Of a stretch of 64,000 bases of DNA, positions 1 through 11,931 are shown piece by piece. The notes under the pieces are model-generated. The model had not been told where the DNA came from. It saw only the letters and a list, made by a program, of their open reading frames with translations, and searched no databases. Source of the stretch: Halichondria panicea (lineage: Eukaryota; Porifera; Demospongiae; Suberitida; Halichondriidae); assembly GCF_963675165.1 (NCBI RefSeq), contig NC_087388.1:1094800-1158799 (forward strand), read 5' to 3'. The first letter of the stretch is position 1; each line of letters begins with the position of its first letter. Both the position numbers and the translations under genes were made by a program.

Positions 1-249
1 CGTGTACCGCGAGGGACTGGCAAACTGTCTATCAGTCACTCGTCTGCTCAACGTCATATTAGCCCTGTAATTGTAACCGCACTTACACTTCAGGGGATTC
101 AGTGCATTCCATAGTAGCTGAATCTCATAGCAAAATTTAACCACATTATCTATAACGATATTCATGTTTAGTAGTGTCATACGATCTATTACACTTCCGC
201 TGAGACGAGTGACTGATAGGTAGTTTGCCAGTCGCTCGCGCTACACGCT
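1..249. mobile_element. Palindromic MITE-like element, possibly cut by the window edge
   Basis: Positions 1-46 and 204-249 are inverted copies of each other with only a few mismatches; both carry the core ACTGGCAAACT. The middle, about 157 bp, is AT-rich and non-coding. This fits a short inverted-repeat transposon. The left end may continue outside the window, so I could not test for a target-site duplication. No transposase is present. Confidence 0.6.
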
Positions 250-411
250 CGGGCGGCTGTCGCCGCCAGTCTAACTTGAGTTCTGTGAAGCTGTGGCTTA
301 TGCCGTCTATTGCGTTGGTCTAGAAGGCTTGAACACTAGTTTTAACACAGAAGAGACTCTCATCTCTACGTCTAGGATGGTCCTATAGCCAGGTTGTCTT
401 CGAGAGTAGCA

Positions 412-450
412 GTTTGAGGCACCATACAGGCACTGTATGGTGCCTCAAAC
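412..450. repeat. Perfect 18-bp hairpin
   Basis: GTTTGAGGCACCATACAG at 412-429 is followed by a 3-nt loop and its exact reverse complement at 433-450. Perfect pairing over 18 bp with a tiny loop is unlikely by chance. It is probably the relic of a foldback element or a hairpin MITE. No target duplication is evident. Confidence 0.6.
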
Positions 451-2079
451 TAACGCATGCGCACTATCACAAGGCTAGACTCCGCCCAACAGTCCGATGC
501 ATGATGTCATAGTGATTTGTGCACGAGACTGCATGCAACAAATCATCATGCATGTTGCGGTCGTATAATTATGTAATTACAGCTTTGAAATAATAATATT
601 ATTGGAATATGATTTGGAACACCCACTTGGAATAGAAAATACTGCTTTTTAATTTTGACACAAATTAAGCTCCATAAGCTCCACCTCCAAATATTCATTC
701 CAGCCAGTGCACATGCGCAAAGCCACGTGCTGAGCAGACCAAGGTCCCCCACAGAGTTGCAGACTGTTAATGTTCAGCAGCTATCACCATCATCATCATG
801 AGTATTTTTCCGTTGAGCCCAGTTTTCACAGAGCAGCACTGCAACTGCAAGTGGCTTGCCACCCTGTCCTACTAATTCACAAGCAGAACCTGGTTAGCAG
901 CTGCATGATTTAATTGTCACAACTCAAAACAATGCATTTTATAGGATATCTTCAAATGAAGATGTGGCTTAACCACCAGTACCCTCAAAGCAGCAGTACC
1001 CTCATTTCTTTAGCCAGATTGCGTTAGAATCAATCTCAGAGCATGTAACAACAAAAATTTTCTGGGGGAGTGCCCCCACCCCCATTGGTAATTAGTTCAT
1101 CAAGCACCCCCCTATCTCAAATCCTGGCTACGCCCCTGCACTGAACTACACAGATCCTGGAAGAATCAATTTTCTTCTTTCTTGAGGTCCTGGTAAGCCA
1201 CATAATACAGCAATAGATGCATGTAAATAAGTCTTTTCTTCTCAGTGACTTTATATAGATAAGCTAACTTTAATATTCATTATAGAAACTAATATAACAC
1301 TCTAATACTTTTCAGCGAAAGCAAAAACATGGCGAGAGGCATTAGCACAGCGCCAGCTTGAACACTAGTTAACCATGCATTTCTACAACCACTTCTTAGC
1401 AAATGAGACTCCTTAACACTTGTTCTTAATCATTTGCAAGGTCAGGAAAACTCCACACAGCAACCAATGATTCTGCACTGATTTACTGTTACAACTGGTC
1501 CTTAAACATGTATTTGGACTAATCAACAGGACAGTGCAACACAGTGCTGTCAAATGAACCTACTCTTGTTTCTAAAAATGTACAGAAAACTTTAATAAAG
1601 TTCTAAAAACTCCACAAGTATATTGTAACACTTTGACTCTCTACTAACCTTTCTTCATAGAGGTTTTCCTGCAGAAAACAGAGATTTAACACTGGTATAG
1701 CACACATAAGATGATTGCGGGGGTGGCTACACAGTTTTGTGGTCTAAAGCAGATTCATAGCCATCCAATTGTCAAAAGAGTAGAATAGTAAACAAACAAT
1801 TAACACTTGTAACCGCGAGACACGCATATGACACAGCTGCAAGATGTCACTACATGGGTTGTATACTGGGTCACATGAACGTTTCCAATCCCTGTCTCTA
1901 TTATCTATGGCTCCAGTTCTTTCCCATATTAACCTTTGCAACCTTGCTCTTCATTCACATGCATAGGCCTACATTCCAGCTGTCACTTGCTGTCTATTAC
2001 TTCTACTACCTTGCTATTAACCTTGCTTTTTATCCTGACTCTTCATTCTACTAGATCTATTAGCCTCGACTCCAGCCTC
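451..2079. other. Intergenic stretch without a supported gene
   Basis: Only short ORFs without recognisable domains occur here. One transposon-like end is visible at about 1119-1137, where CTACGCCCCTG matches the terminal motif of the element at 13442-14056. A second short segment around 270-370 resembles the interior of the palindromic element at 12345-12857. I see nothing else. Confidence 0.5.
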
Positions 2080-2127
2080 TAGCCTCGATTCCAAGCCGCC
2101 TTTCTCAGCGGCTTGGAATCGAGGCTA
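2080..2127. mobile_element. TAGCCTCGA-family hairpin MITE, copy 1
   Basis: A 48-bp near-perfect palindrome begins TAGCCTCGATTCCAAGCCG and ends with its reverse complement. It belongs to the same family as the copies at 12345-12857, 13550-13596, 35958-36019 and 57211-57269. The flanks here do not give a clean 9-bp duplication. A partial TAGCCTCGA copy lies just upstream at 2061-2079 and a degraded one starts at 2174. Confidence 0.7.
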
Positions 2128-2173
2128 GAGCCCCTCCTACTTCACTTGTTACTTGGAAAAACAAGCTTTGAAC

Positions 2174-2250
2174 TAGCCTCGATCCCAGGCCGATCCGTCT
2201 CTAATTGAACGCTAGGTCGCCTCCTCGGCCTGGTATTGATTGTATCTGGG
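2174..2250. mobile_element. Degraded TAGCCTCGA-family element
   Basis: It starts with TAGCCTCGATCCCAGGCCG and shares the interior ATCCGTCTCT...GAACGCTA...GGTCGCCTCC with the insertion at 57211-57269. The right arm (CGGCCTGG...) is degraded, so the end is approximate. Confidence 0.5.
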
Positions 2251-3238
2251 CATGACCGGAAACTGGTAAGTATCAGCTATGTACTGTAAAATCTTCAGTT
2301 TATCACAGTTGGCTAAAAATACAGCGATATAATGATATAATCAATCTACACTACTTGAGTGTACATTTTCGAGGACCTACTCTATGTACCTAATTCTATG
2401 CAACCACAACACTTTAGCTGGATTTCCTCCGCAACTGCCATAATAATCTCCTCACGTTATCCAACAATATATACATGACTTGCATCATCAATGTATAGTA
2501 TACAACTCTGTGCAGAAAATAATTATTATACATACATATACATGCCTTGGCTTTTTGGAACACAGCATCACCCGTTTTAGATGAATACAGTGAATCAAAA
2601 TTAAATGACCAGATGTGCGATTGATGAAGCCAATGATGTGTGTGACTTGACAGAATCTAAACATTCGAGTAATGTATGGGCAAGAGTACACTCTTGGTAT
2701 ATATGCGTTAGTCACCCATCCATTTGATTTCATAATCTGAAACTTCCTGTTTGAATAAAATCTACTTGTGGTAGTTTATAGTGTCTAACTTGGGGTTGAA
2801 GAAGCCTTGAAAAATAATTATATAGGTCACACGCACCAGTCTTCCTGTGAAAAGAAGTGAGAAGCCGCCACATAACGAAAAGTTTCATGCATAATTACAA
2901 TCACACGTGTATGCCAGCTAAAATTATGATAACTGAACCTCATTCTATGGGTTAGTCAGCACCTTCATTTCTTCGTGACGTATGGAAAAAGAATCCCAAA
3001 GTGCTGGCAACATACATAACTGCATATTGCACTAGATCATTACGTATATTTGCATAACGATGTTATTATATCATTATTATACGATTATATCAGTTCAAGT
3101 CAGCAAGCAATGATTTATGTCAGTTGTGTGCTGGTTTATGTCTATACGGCTTAATTTTGTATAATTAGAGAACAATTAAGCACGTTTTAAAATAGAATAA
3201 TAGATGAAATTTATGGGCCTGATTTGAGCCATGACAAC

Positions 3239-3760
3239 TTATTCAGGAGTTGCTTGTACTCGAGTCACGGTTTGGCTCTTCATACTACAATCCCAACCAC
3301 AGCTCGATAGGCTGGTCTGTGTATATACAGTGTTGACAAGCTGGTCATAATGACTTGATGAAATGACGTTCTCCAAGCGGTGCATTTGTAAATTGTGTGG
3401 GTGGATATAGATGCCAAGCGTGATATTATGTAATCCTTTTGAGCCTTCTGGCCGTCTCTGGTGGGCGGTCTCTGGTGGCATCCTTCCTTCTGCATGCTTT
3501 CGCTTTGCTGACTTTTTCGTAAAGGGTGCATTCCCTAAGAACCTCACTTCTGCAGCGTCCTCCAATTCTTGTCACGTTCCGAGGTTTGCCATTGCAAGGT
3601 CTGTGACATTTGCATGCATCAGGCCAAGAAGATGGTCCAGTGTGTGAGCCTGTTTTTAATAACAATGATTTGCAAATCGAAAATGTGGTCGAAACGATTG
3701 AGGTACCGGCCGTGGAAGGGGATGTCGACAAAGGAGACTTTGTAATTCGGATTGAAGCAG
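3239..3760 (-). pseudogene. Unrecognised decayed coding-like fragment (copy A)
   Basis: Minus-strand reading frames show a charged, codon-like stretch (motif ELEDAAEVRFLGNAPF near 3510-3570) continued across stops and frame changes. The same stretch occurs at 27984-28505 and, more diverged, at 34240-34790. The third copy keeps an uninterrupted run upstream of this motif that copies 1 and 2 have lost. I do not recognise the family. It may equally be a transposon remnant. Confidence 0.3.
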
Positions 3761-3960
3761 TGAGACGACACCTGATCATAATTAGTAAGCACAGTACTGA
3801 TAATTATTGATTGCACTATTTATAGGGACAACTCTACTCTATTAATAACAGTCGTGCTGAATGGTCATGTACGCATTTAGAAGATGCGTTAATCAAATAC
3901 TTGCAGCCATCTTATACCGGAGGATACAATAGTTCACATGCATACTGCAATGGTCAACAA
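3745..3960 (+). pseudogene. Degraded ankyrin-repeat fragment of the gene A/B family (copy A)
   Basis: The DNA tracks the ankyrin superrepeat of genes A and B: GCAGTGAGACGACACCTGATC, then AGTAAGCACAGTACTGAT, a TTGATTGCACT stretch, GCTGAATGGTCATGT, GATGCGTTAATCAAA and GGATACAATAGTTCACATGC. All keep the order found in a normal unit (compare 45470-45660). Small indels and stop codons prevent translation. It is a relic of an ANK-ROCO-Death gene fragment captured in the segmental duplication. Confidence 0.75.
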
Positions 3961-4083
3961 TAGGAGTGCACCGCTGCAAAATTGTAAAATGTGTGCTTTG
4001 CTACTATAGTGTTTCAAGTTAGTGCATGTAGTGCTCTAATGTAATGCTTTTTGGAGCAGATTATAGGAACATACTGCAAGCTA

Positions 4084-4253
4084 CAGTGGAACCCCTCTAT
4101 AACGGACATCTTTGGGGAACAATGTTTTCGCCTTTATACAGAGGTGGCCTTTGTTGAGAGGTTGTTTTGTTCATTTGGGACCTGGGTGCCTGGCCGTTAT
4201 AATTATAGCAGCTGGCCTTTATTCGGAGGTGGTTGTTAACAGAGGTTCCACTG
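4084..4253. mobile_element. TA-flanked MITE (pogo/Tc1-like ends)
   Basis: A 170-bp element starts CAGTGGAACCCCTCT and ends AGAGGTTCCACTG, with TA on both sides (4082-4083 and 4254-4255). TA target sites are typical of the Tc1/mariner/pogo superfamily; the assignment is inferred from ends only. Related copies lie at 28829-28998 (inside the duplicated block), about 15941-16126, and in the interrupted longer element 11932-13281. Confidence 0.75.
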
Positions 4254-5770
4254 TAATTGATAGTAATCCCTATGCACTCATGACACTTTTGCAGGCACTG
4301 CTGGAGTATTTGGCATTAATTTGATTTCCTTTGCAACTACCATAACATATTTTATATTGTTTGTCACAATACTTAACATGATTGTACCAAGGACGCCCTT
4401 GATTGCACTATACAACTCTTGACATTGTAAACTGGTTCTCACTCAACACATGTATATAAATACCTGTTATGGCTTTTTGAAGCCATAGGAGCAGTATCGC
4501 CCTCATTTTGGATGAGGAAAACTTGAAGAGAGATACAGGTACAGCAAATCAGTGTGTGCAATTGATGAAACCATATAGCGTTCCTTCACTTTCATCACAG
4601 TATAGGCCTAATTAAACTGCACCAAGCAAGGAATGCTCACTGCCTCTGCATGTTTCTTTGTGTAAATGCTGTCAAATTAATTAGCCAGATTGATGATTTA
4701 GGCCCTTTGCTAGATCTAACCAGCTATCTGTGAAACACGCGCCAATCTAGTCTTCCTGACATGTGAAAAGAAGTGACGAGCTGACACTTAACGAAAAGAT
4801 TCTTATATAGACACACGTCATGTATAGACACACGTACGCCAGCTAAATTGTTATATCAATAATTTTTATGATACTGGAACACTGAATTGTGTGTGACTTG
4901 ACACATTCATTTTAATTTACCACAACTTCCATTTCCTCTGACATTTTAACTTCCTGTTTGACATGTGCAATAAAATCTCTATACTTGATTTGAAGAAGCC
5001 TTGAAATTAAACAAGCAACCAAGCAGACTGTACCAGTTGTCCCATCACAAGACTAGAGACAAAAAGTGGTTTTCTAAGGTAAAAACTCACTTTTGTGAAT
5101 TCTGATCTGTTTTATGAATAGCTCTCTTTTACATGTTGTTTGTACCACTCTTATGCACACTACCTAACATAAGTGTCTGCATGCAGAAACCTGCTCCCAG
5201 TCCTTTAATTAATAGCTCATCTTACTAATAATTATAGCTAGTGTTTAGAATTTGTATTGATTGTATAGAGGTTATTCTGCATACCATATAATTATTGTGT
5301 ACTATAGGGCTCAGTGAACCCCGGACCCTGGGCCCTAGGATCCAGTGACTCTTAAGATTTAATTAGTGACCCCCATAAACACTGCATAAATTTTACAAAA
5401 CACTCAGTGACCGGGGATCACTGGATCCTCCAATACTGCATGGGTTTTAATAAGTTCAAGGAGGCTCTTTTGGTTGCAAATTTCGAGTCATTGCAAACGA
5501 ATGACACTCAAAGTAAGCGCATGCAATTTCGCTAGAAACGCAGTATATAGGCCTTGTATACCTTCATTCGTAAGGGATTACTCAAACCAGTATGCGAGTA
5601 ACACAATAGTAAATTGTCTTTATATTGTCTGCATGTGTACATGTGTTGCGTGTAGTACAATTGCATTGTGTGCTGCATGTGTGTTGTGTGTAATGGCATT
5701 GTATAGCACAGTGACTCAGTGGCAGTGACTCAGTGGTAGATCCAGGAAAAATGAAAGAGGGATTCCAAAC

Positions 5771-6149
5771 CAGGGCCGTAGATAGCTTAGTGTGCAGGGG
5801 TGGTAAAATAAAAGCTGAACATTTTTTTAGTAAAAAAAGGTCAACTGTTATTTCATATCCTCTGAGTATGGCAACTTGCTGTGGCACCAACTTAGACCAA
5901 CTAAAACAAGGTAGCTTGAGCTAGAAAGGTACTCCTGCTTCCAGAGGCGCAGTGGAGCTCAGAATTTTACCTAAAAAACAGGTCATCACTCGTTCTCAAC
6001 AGTCAGCATGCGCATCAGATAGCCCTGCCCACATCTCAATTTCATTACATCATTCTAATCGATAAAAGCATTGTGCATGTGCAGTATTTTGGCAGATCTA
6101 GAATGCCAGGGGGGCAACTGCCCCCTGCCCCCCGCTGTCTACGGCCCTG
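5771..6149. mobile_element. CAGGGCCGTAGA-ended MITE nested in the outer element
   Basis: A 379-bp insert has inverted ends CAGGGCCGTAGATAG and CTGTCTACGGCCCTG. It is flanked by a perfect 5-bp duplication CAAAC (5766-5770 and 6150-6154). The empty site is visible in the relative at 12861-13237, which reads through the target without the insert. Non-coding. Confidence 0.8.
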
Positions 6150-6374
6150 CAAACTAACGAGCGCATAGTGCGAATAATTGTGGGGTTACGCCCACTTCCG
6201 GTCACATGTTGTGCAGTAAGATTAAGGAAAATCCCATTCTCAGCCTGGGAAAGTCCCATAATAGACTTGCGTAGAGCTAACTAGCTGCCACGAACAGTCA
6301 ACTAGCTAGCCTATAGGCTAACCATTGACTTTGAACACTCCTTTGGCAGTTGATACATCAAAACAACAGGTACA

Positions 6375-7803
6375 GGTTACAATGAAAGCATGCCTCGGTG
6401 GAGATGCCAAAGCTACATAACATAAAGCTACTAATACTTTTATACACGTACGTGATGAACATTATTTTGCTGCATGCAAACTAAGAGTGGGTAATGATCG
6501 ACCATGATTGTCGTTAAAAACGATCGATAAAAAGTTCAAGTCTAAAATCATAGATATAAGAGGGAGAGGGATGGGAAACGGAGCACGTGCGCACAATCAC
6601 TTCTGTGTAATGCCAAAAGTTGATCCGCGTTACGGCTCTAGACACCCCGCCAACCCAGCGGGAAATGTTATTACTATCATTCACAGCTCCCCACTGGGAC
6701 TCTTAGTCCTGTGCTGAGCATCCACGCCTACTGTGCATCATATAGAAGCGTTGTGTATCTCACCAAGAGCTTGAAAACTTTCAAAGGCAGTTTTTTGAGT
6801 GTTGTATTATCGTTTCGGCTCTATCTAGTGGCTTTGTGTACCTTCTACAAGGAGAGGCTGTGACTACAGCCCAAAATATTAATGATTCCCTCTTTCTTAA
6901 GTAGCTGGGCATTGTATGCAAGTAAAATCAAAGCCACTTGGCTTTAGGTTGGTAAGTAATGTTCATTTTTGTCTTAGTAAGCTGGTTTTTAAAAGCATAC
7001 TTTTTGGGTACCCATTTAGAAAGTTACATCAATGATTGAATGTAGGTACATGTCTCTTTGTATTCATTGATAGTTGGTTCATCGTATCGGCACAGTAATT
7101 TACAACAGAACTTTGCTACATTTCCATAATTCTCTATCATGTCTGTGACTGTACTGGAATACTCAACGGTACAGACAGAGCTCCTCTCAAGAATTTGCTG
7201 TCCAAGCTGCTTTTTACTGCTTGGAGGGTCTCACTAACTATTGCTGCTACCTTGTTGTGACTGTTCCACTAGCCATTGCTAATACATGGAGCTCAGTAGC
7301 TAGTTTATAGCCTAGTACTAGCTAAAAGCATGGGTTGGAGGAAATAAAGAAGAAAACATTGACCGAAACGCGGATCGTCAATGCTATTTACGTAGCGTTT
7401 CCCATCCCTCTCCCTCTTATATCTATGCTAAAATTAATGGATGCCATCAGCAGAGCCTTGCAGCTCTATTCTCACTCTTGCAGCTACCAATAGGATACAA
7501 TAGCTAGCGTTCTAGTGCAGAGCTAACTAGTAAGTAGAGTAGCAACACTCGGTAAACAAGTTTGGCTGCGTGCTCTTCTGAAAAGGTCTGAAAAGGCTAC
7601 AATGGCATTCCAAGTAAGCAAAACTAGGCATAACTCGAGAACGAAGCTTTATTTTGCAAATCCACGAATGAAAACATTACTAGAAGCCTATAGAAACTCT
7701 TACTTGCACTTCATTGATCCTTGAGCATCTGTAGCAGTCTACACAAACAGACACACACAAACACACTACCGTATACCTCGCTTGCGCATGCGCACCGAGG
7801 CAT
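6375..7803 (-). mobile_element. R-family repeat with internal inverted-repeat element
   Basis: Ends GCCTCGGTGG (about 6392) and GCGCACCGAGGC (about 7800) are inverted. It contains the conserved segment TGCACTTCATTGATC next to a CA run, which is diagnostic of a repeat family also seen at 10695-11213, 13347-14330, 15640-15815, 40540-40870 and 43740-44255. Inside it, 6546-6585 and 7395-7434 form an inverted repeat (AGAGGGAGAGGGATGGGAAA) like the ends of the element at 40874-42318. Boundaries are approximate. Confidence 0.55.
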
Positions 7804-8041
7804 AATCATTGATACAACAGCTACAAATCATACAATAGCTACAAAAACTGATAGAAAGCTAGCTGGTAGCTGTACTAAAGCCATAATAGCTAGCCTGGCT
7901 GAAAGGGGGGATCCGCGGCACCCTGAGATCTCCCCCTGGATCCGCCACTGAGTGTTACCTAATTATGCCTCAGTGCACGTGCGCAAGCGAGGTATACGAT
8001 AGTGTATTTGTGTGCGTGTGCGTGTGTGTGTGTGTGTGTGC
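7740..8041. repeat. CA and GT microsatellites flanking the R-family ends
   Basis: Short (CA)n at about 7740-7766 and (GT)n at about 8008-8040 sit beside the motif GCGCAAGCGAGGTATACG. Both differ in length from the copies near 32475 and 32765, which shows ongoing length change since the segmental duplication. Confidence 0.7.
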
Positions 8042-9419
8042 TGTTTAATAAATGTCAACTGATCACCATACTCACAAATCCCTACTATAATATACACTTT
8101 CAATTTATGCCATCAGTGTCATGCAATACATCAGTCCCACTTTCAATTTATGCCTCAGTGTCATGCAATACATCATCATGTCAGTATCAAGTTTTTTACC
8201 TTTACTATAGTAATTCTACTTATAAAGGTGCTATAATTATTATAGTGTTTATTTAGTGATGTTATATACTTGTGCTTGGCTCGGTATTGACGGAGGCCCG
8301 AGGGTTGCAGGCCCGAGCAAACACCACTACCATAGCCAATATTATCCAATGTGCGCACAAGTGAAGCTGTGTAACAAACTGATTTGTTGCATCTCCGAGT
8401 CACATCATTCCTTTTATAGGACACCTAGTAGACAAATGCTTGTGGTGTGTTGCGCATGCACTGGATGTCATGAAATACTTAACGCTGACCACAGTTAAAT
8501 TTAACCATGCATGTATTACTATATACAAGTGATGTTTTCAGGTATGCATGGGGTAGGTGGGTGGTCTTTATGTGTAACTTCAGCCTTACTGTGCATGCCA
8601 ATATAAACTGGTGGAGTGTTTAATATTGTTGGCATAAATAGTCTTCTTGCATTTCTTGCTGAAATTAGCGTGGGAAGTATGCTTTGCGCACAGAGACCAT
8701 GCAGTCACTTTAGGCATAGCTAGCAGGTTCCTACCTGGAAACTGTGCTTTATATATACGGTTCAAATGCAAAGAACACTCATCCTCGTTTAGATGAGGAC
8801 ATCTTGGAGAGATGCAGCAAATCAGTTGATCATCAATGGAAAAACCTTGAAACAGTTGTGACTTGGTTGTGTATGACATCCAACAAGCATACAAGAGTGT
8901 ACCTTCGCTTACTACAGTAGACCAACACTTGCACTGACATGCATACAGAAATTAGAAATTAATACTCATGCATGCAAGCATGCAAGTTCCTCATTACCCT
9001 TTTTTTTGGTATCATGAATGCTGTCAAACTGATGAATCAGATTCAGTTAGCTAGGCCCTTTAAGCTTATCATTGCACATCTATATAATTATATACATGTA
9101 GGTCCAGTCTTCCTGTGAAAAAACGTGAGAAGCCGCCACATAACGAAATGCTTCATGCATAATTACAATCACACGTGTATATGAGAGCTATGTGTGTGGT
9201 TTCTGGGCAAACATTTTGCGGGGGTGTTGCCTCCTTCCCGTAAAATTTATAGTTACGCCCCCTGAATCAGATTGTAAATGTGCATAAAACATCATCATCA
9301 ACTCACTCATATCATAAAACCACACCCATATGATGTCATGGATTAGCATGGATTAGCATGCTTAGCAGCTAATCTGCCACGCCTACTATAGGGTGGGCAT
9401 GCACATGCATGCCGGCACC

Positions 9420-9541
9420 CAGAGGAGGTACGACATCCGCGTGTCATCCGCATGTCTTTAACACACACATTCCTTAGGTCAATGTTCGGAATGTGTGTGT
9501 TAAAGACATACGGATGACACGCGGATGTCGTACCTCCTCTG
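9420..9541. mobile_element. hAT-like hairpin MITE (122 bp)
   Basis: The arms at 9421-9473 and 9488-9540 are inverted with one mismatch over 53 bp and a 14-nt loop. The element runs CAGAGGAGG...CCTCCTCTG and is flanked by CCGGCACC at 9412-9419 and 9543-9550. A CAG-type terminus with an 8-bp (possibly 9-bp) duplication fits the hAT superfamily; this assignment is inferred. Confidence 0.75.
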
Positions 9542-9654
9542 ACCGGCACCTGCAGTTGCCAGACCCTTCTGCGTGGCTTGCATTGTGACCATATGGCAGG
9601 TTATGTAACAGTCACGTGACTATATATCACTGTAATGTAACAAAACCACACCTT

Positions 9655-10660
9655 GAAAAGTATCATCGCCTTCTGATAAATACCCACTAACATTTTTAAA
9701 TACCCATGGACATAATTATAATAAATACCCATGGACATTTATATACCCATAGACATTTATAAATACCCATGGATATATATAAATACTCATAGATACCCAT
9801 GGACATACAGGGGCGGATCCAGGGGGTGGTTTTGAGGAGCTGAAGCCCCCCCTTTTGAAAAAACTAGATTACTTATGTATTGCTAGTCTGAGGTTACAAC
9901 AATTTTGCCACCAACCTTGTTACTTATGCATCTGCATGTAGACTCACTGGCTTAAGAGATGCTAGACAACAGCCAAGTCTAGCTACTAAGAGTATAAAGG
10001 ATGTACGTAGGCTAGCTAGATCGAACTAATAAAGTGCATAGGTCAACTATTGCTTGCTGAGTCAGCTCCTTGTGTAGCCTAGATCATATCCCAGGCCTCT
10101 CTTCCTAGGCCAAGGAGGCTATTGTGCATGCTGTTGAGCTGCAACATGGAGCAGATCTCAGACTTTTCAGCTAGTTGCAAGGAAGCAGCCTTACCTCCTC
10201 TCACTCTCAGTGCAGTCTGGGTAGGCATTGTGATTCTTTCATGTACCAAGAGTGCATGAATGTAGATTTAACATCTACAGTATACATCCTTTTGTTGATT
10301 AGAACGAGTTTTTTGTATTAACTTTTTCATATTCAGTATTCACTTATTAATATGACAGTTCAAAGGTAAAAGTGTGAGCAAATTGTAAAAAGCAAAAAAT
10401 TTCGCCTCCGGCAAGGCGGGAGGGGGATGCTCCCCCTCCCATACCCACCCCCTGGTTGGCTCTGCCACCCTCGTACGGGGCTTCGCCCCTTTCTACTAGC
10501 CCCCCCCTTTCATTTTTCCTGGATGCGCCCGACATATCATAAATACCCATTAAATGTCTATGGGTATAATTATAATAAATATAATTATTATAATTATATA
10601 TACCCATAGACATTTATAAATACCTATGGACATTTATAAATACCCATGGACATATATATA
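9655..10660. repeat. ATACCCATGGACAT minisatellite split by a transposon
   Basis: Tandem, partly inverted copies of a roughly 20-24 bp unit containing AAATACCCATGGACATTTAT fill 9655-9808 and 10530-10660. The array is interrupted by an element at 9809-10530 whose ends are CAGGGGCGGATCCAGG and CCTGGATGCGCCC, with GACATA on both sides. No gene is supported here. Confidence 0.7.
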
Positions 10661-10694
10661 TGTCTCACTTTTGAGACAAACGGCACCTCATAGT

Positions 10695-11213
10695 ATGTGT
10701 GTGTGTGTCTGCATTGTGTAGACTGCTACAACTGTTCAAGGATCAATGAAGTGCAAGTAAGAGTTTCTATAGGCTTTTCTAGTCATGTTTTCTTGGATTT
10801 TAATTCGTGGATTTGCAAAATAATGCTTTGTTCTCAAGTTTTGCTTACTTGGAATGCCATTGCAGCCTTTTCAGAAGAGTCAGTGCATAGAAAAACTTGT
10901 CCATGCATGGAGTGTTGCTACTCTATTTAGTAGTTAGCTCTGCACTAGAACGCTAGCTATTGGTAGCTGCAAGAGTGAGAAGAGAGAGCTGTAAGGCTCT
11001 GCTGATGCAGCCATTCATTTATATAGACTTGGACTTTTGGCATCAATTGTTTAACAATACCCACTCTTTGTTGTTCTCTGTGTGGTTCTGGATTGCAGCA
11101 AAATTAATGCAAAAAATGTTTATCATAAATTATGATAATTATAATGTGTGTATAAAAGTGTGAAAGCTATTGCAATAACTATGTTATGTAGCTTTGACAC
11201 CTCCACCGAGGCA
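10695..11213 (+). repeat. R-family repeat, clearest copy
   Basis: It runs from a GT run through TAGACTGCTACAACTG, GAAGTGCAAGTAAGAGTTTC and TGCTACTCTA to a terminal CCACCGAGGCATC. The same ordered blocks occur in reverse at 6375-7803 and 43740-44255, and partially elsewhere. It is non-coding and probably a non-autonomous transposon. I cannot name the superfamily. Confidence 0.65.
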
Positions 11214-11931
11214 TCAGCTGTTGGTGCATACATGTTATACCTTATTACGTAATATTTACTACAATTTAAACCATAATTTGTTGCTGTCAAGTTGTACTTT
11301 GGACTCTAGCATTTAGCCTCGCTATTGTTTAACATTTCCATTCTTTGTTCATGCGAGCCCCACCCAGGGCCTCCATCACTGTATTTTGTGCTCCTGCAGC
11401 CATTTTGTACTCGCTTTGCTCTCTATCTATAAGAATTGTTGGTACAGCAATAAGTGAAGTCAATTGGCATGAATGCTTGCTATAGCTTAGCTACAGTATT
11501 CCAATTGCATATAGCGTAATAGAACCTTATAGGTCTAGCCTGTCTAGTATCACTTAGCTAACTATTTGTTCGTACCGAGAAAGGGCTCAAACATCAGCAC
11601 CCGCAATGCTTTCACTGTATTATTTTGTTGTGTGCCTTAGATTACACATCTAATAACATTTTACCAGCTCATAATTATATTTCCCGCGCTCATCTCAGTG
11701 TACTAAAGCAAAGAGTTGTATCAGTAAACTTGGCAATTCGACCCAGCCTGAAAAATAATGTTCTGAGTCTGCCGTACCCTCGCGAAAATACGCCCACCCT
11801 TTTCTGCAAGAAGTTTAGGCTTATTAGGGGACTGGGTGTATAATCGCGAGTGGTAAGTTTTCACTTGAATATACGCCCACCCGCGGCCTCAAATCAAGGC
11901 TTACACTTATGGTTGATTGCAGTACAGTGGA
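11214..11931. other. Intergenic stretch without a supported gene
   Basis: Only short ORFs without family resemblance occur here. I see no tandem or inverted structure of note. Confidence 0.5.

Larger units (their letters stand above)
5731..7950. mobile_element. CAGTGG-ended element interrupted by two insertions
   Basis: The ends CAGTGGTAGATCCAGG and CCTGGATCCGCCACTG are inverted. The uninterrupted relative at 12861-13237 is only 377 bp and reads continuously through sites where this copy is interrupted. One insertion is the 379-bp element at 5771-6149. The second, about 6375-7803, is an R-family repeat whose two ends carry GCCTCGGTG and CACCGAGGC. No transposase is encoded. The duplicated copy lies at about 30467-32696. 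Confidence 0.75.
2340..9191. repeat. Segmental duplication, copy A (about 6.85 kb)
   Basis: This block matches 27085-33888 almost base for base. The offset is 24,745 at the left and 24,736 after a 9-bp indel near 5460, with more changes at the GT/CA runs near 7740 and 8020. Only scattered substitutions are visible. It contains no intact gene. It holds a degraded ankyrin fragment (about 3745-3960), a TA-flanked MITE (4084-4253), a nested pair of CAG-ended elements (5731-7950), and three dispersed copies of a promoter-like flank (about 2500-2990, 4440-4980 and 8740-9190). The same flank recurs upstream of the ZNFX1-like pseudogene at 63500-64000. Confidence 0.9.

Noticed and set aside
3239-3810. 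Cluster of six overlapping ORFs repeated at 27984-28561
   Set aside because: The ORFs occur on both strands because the block is duplicated exactly. Frame breaks are shared, and none gives a recognisable domain. Only a pseudogene-like fragment is kept, at low confidence.
10347-10613. Overlapping 60-88 aa ORFs on both strands
   Set aside because: They lie in a transposon and minisatellite, have low-complexity composition and no homologous family.
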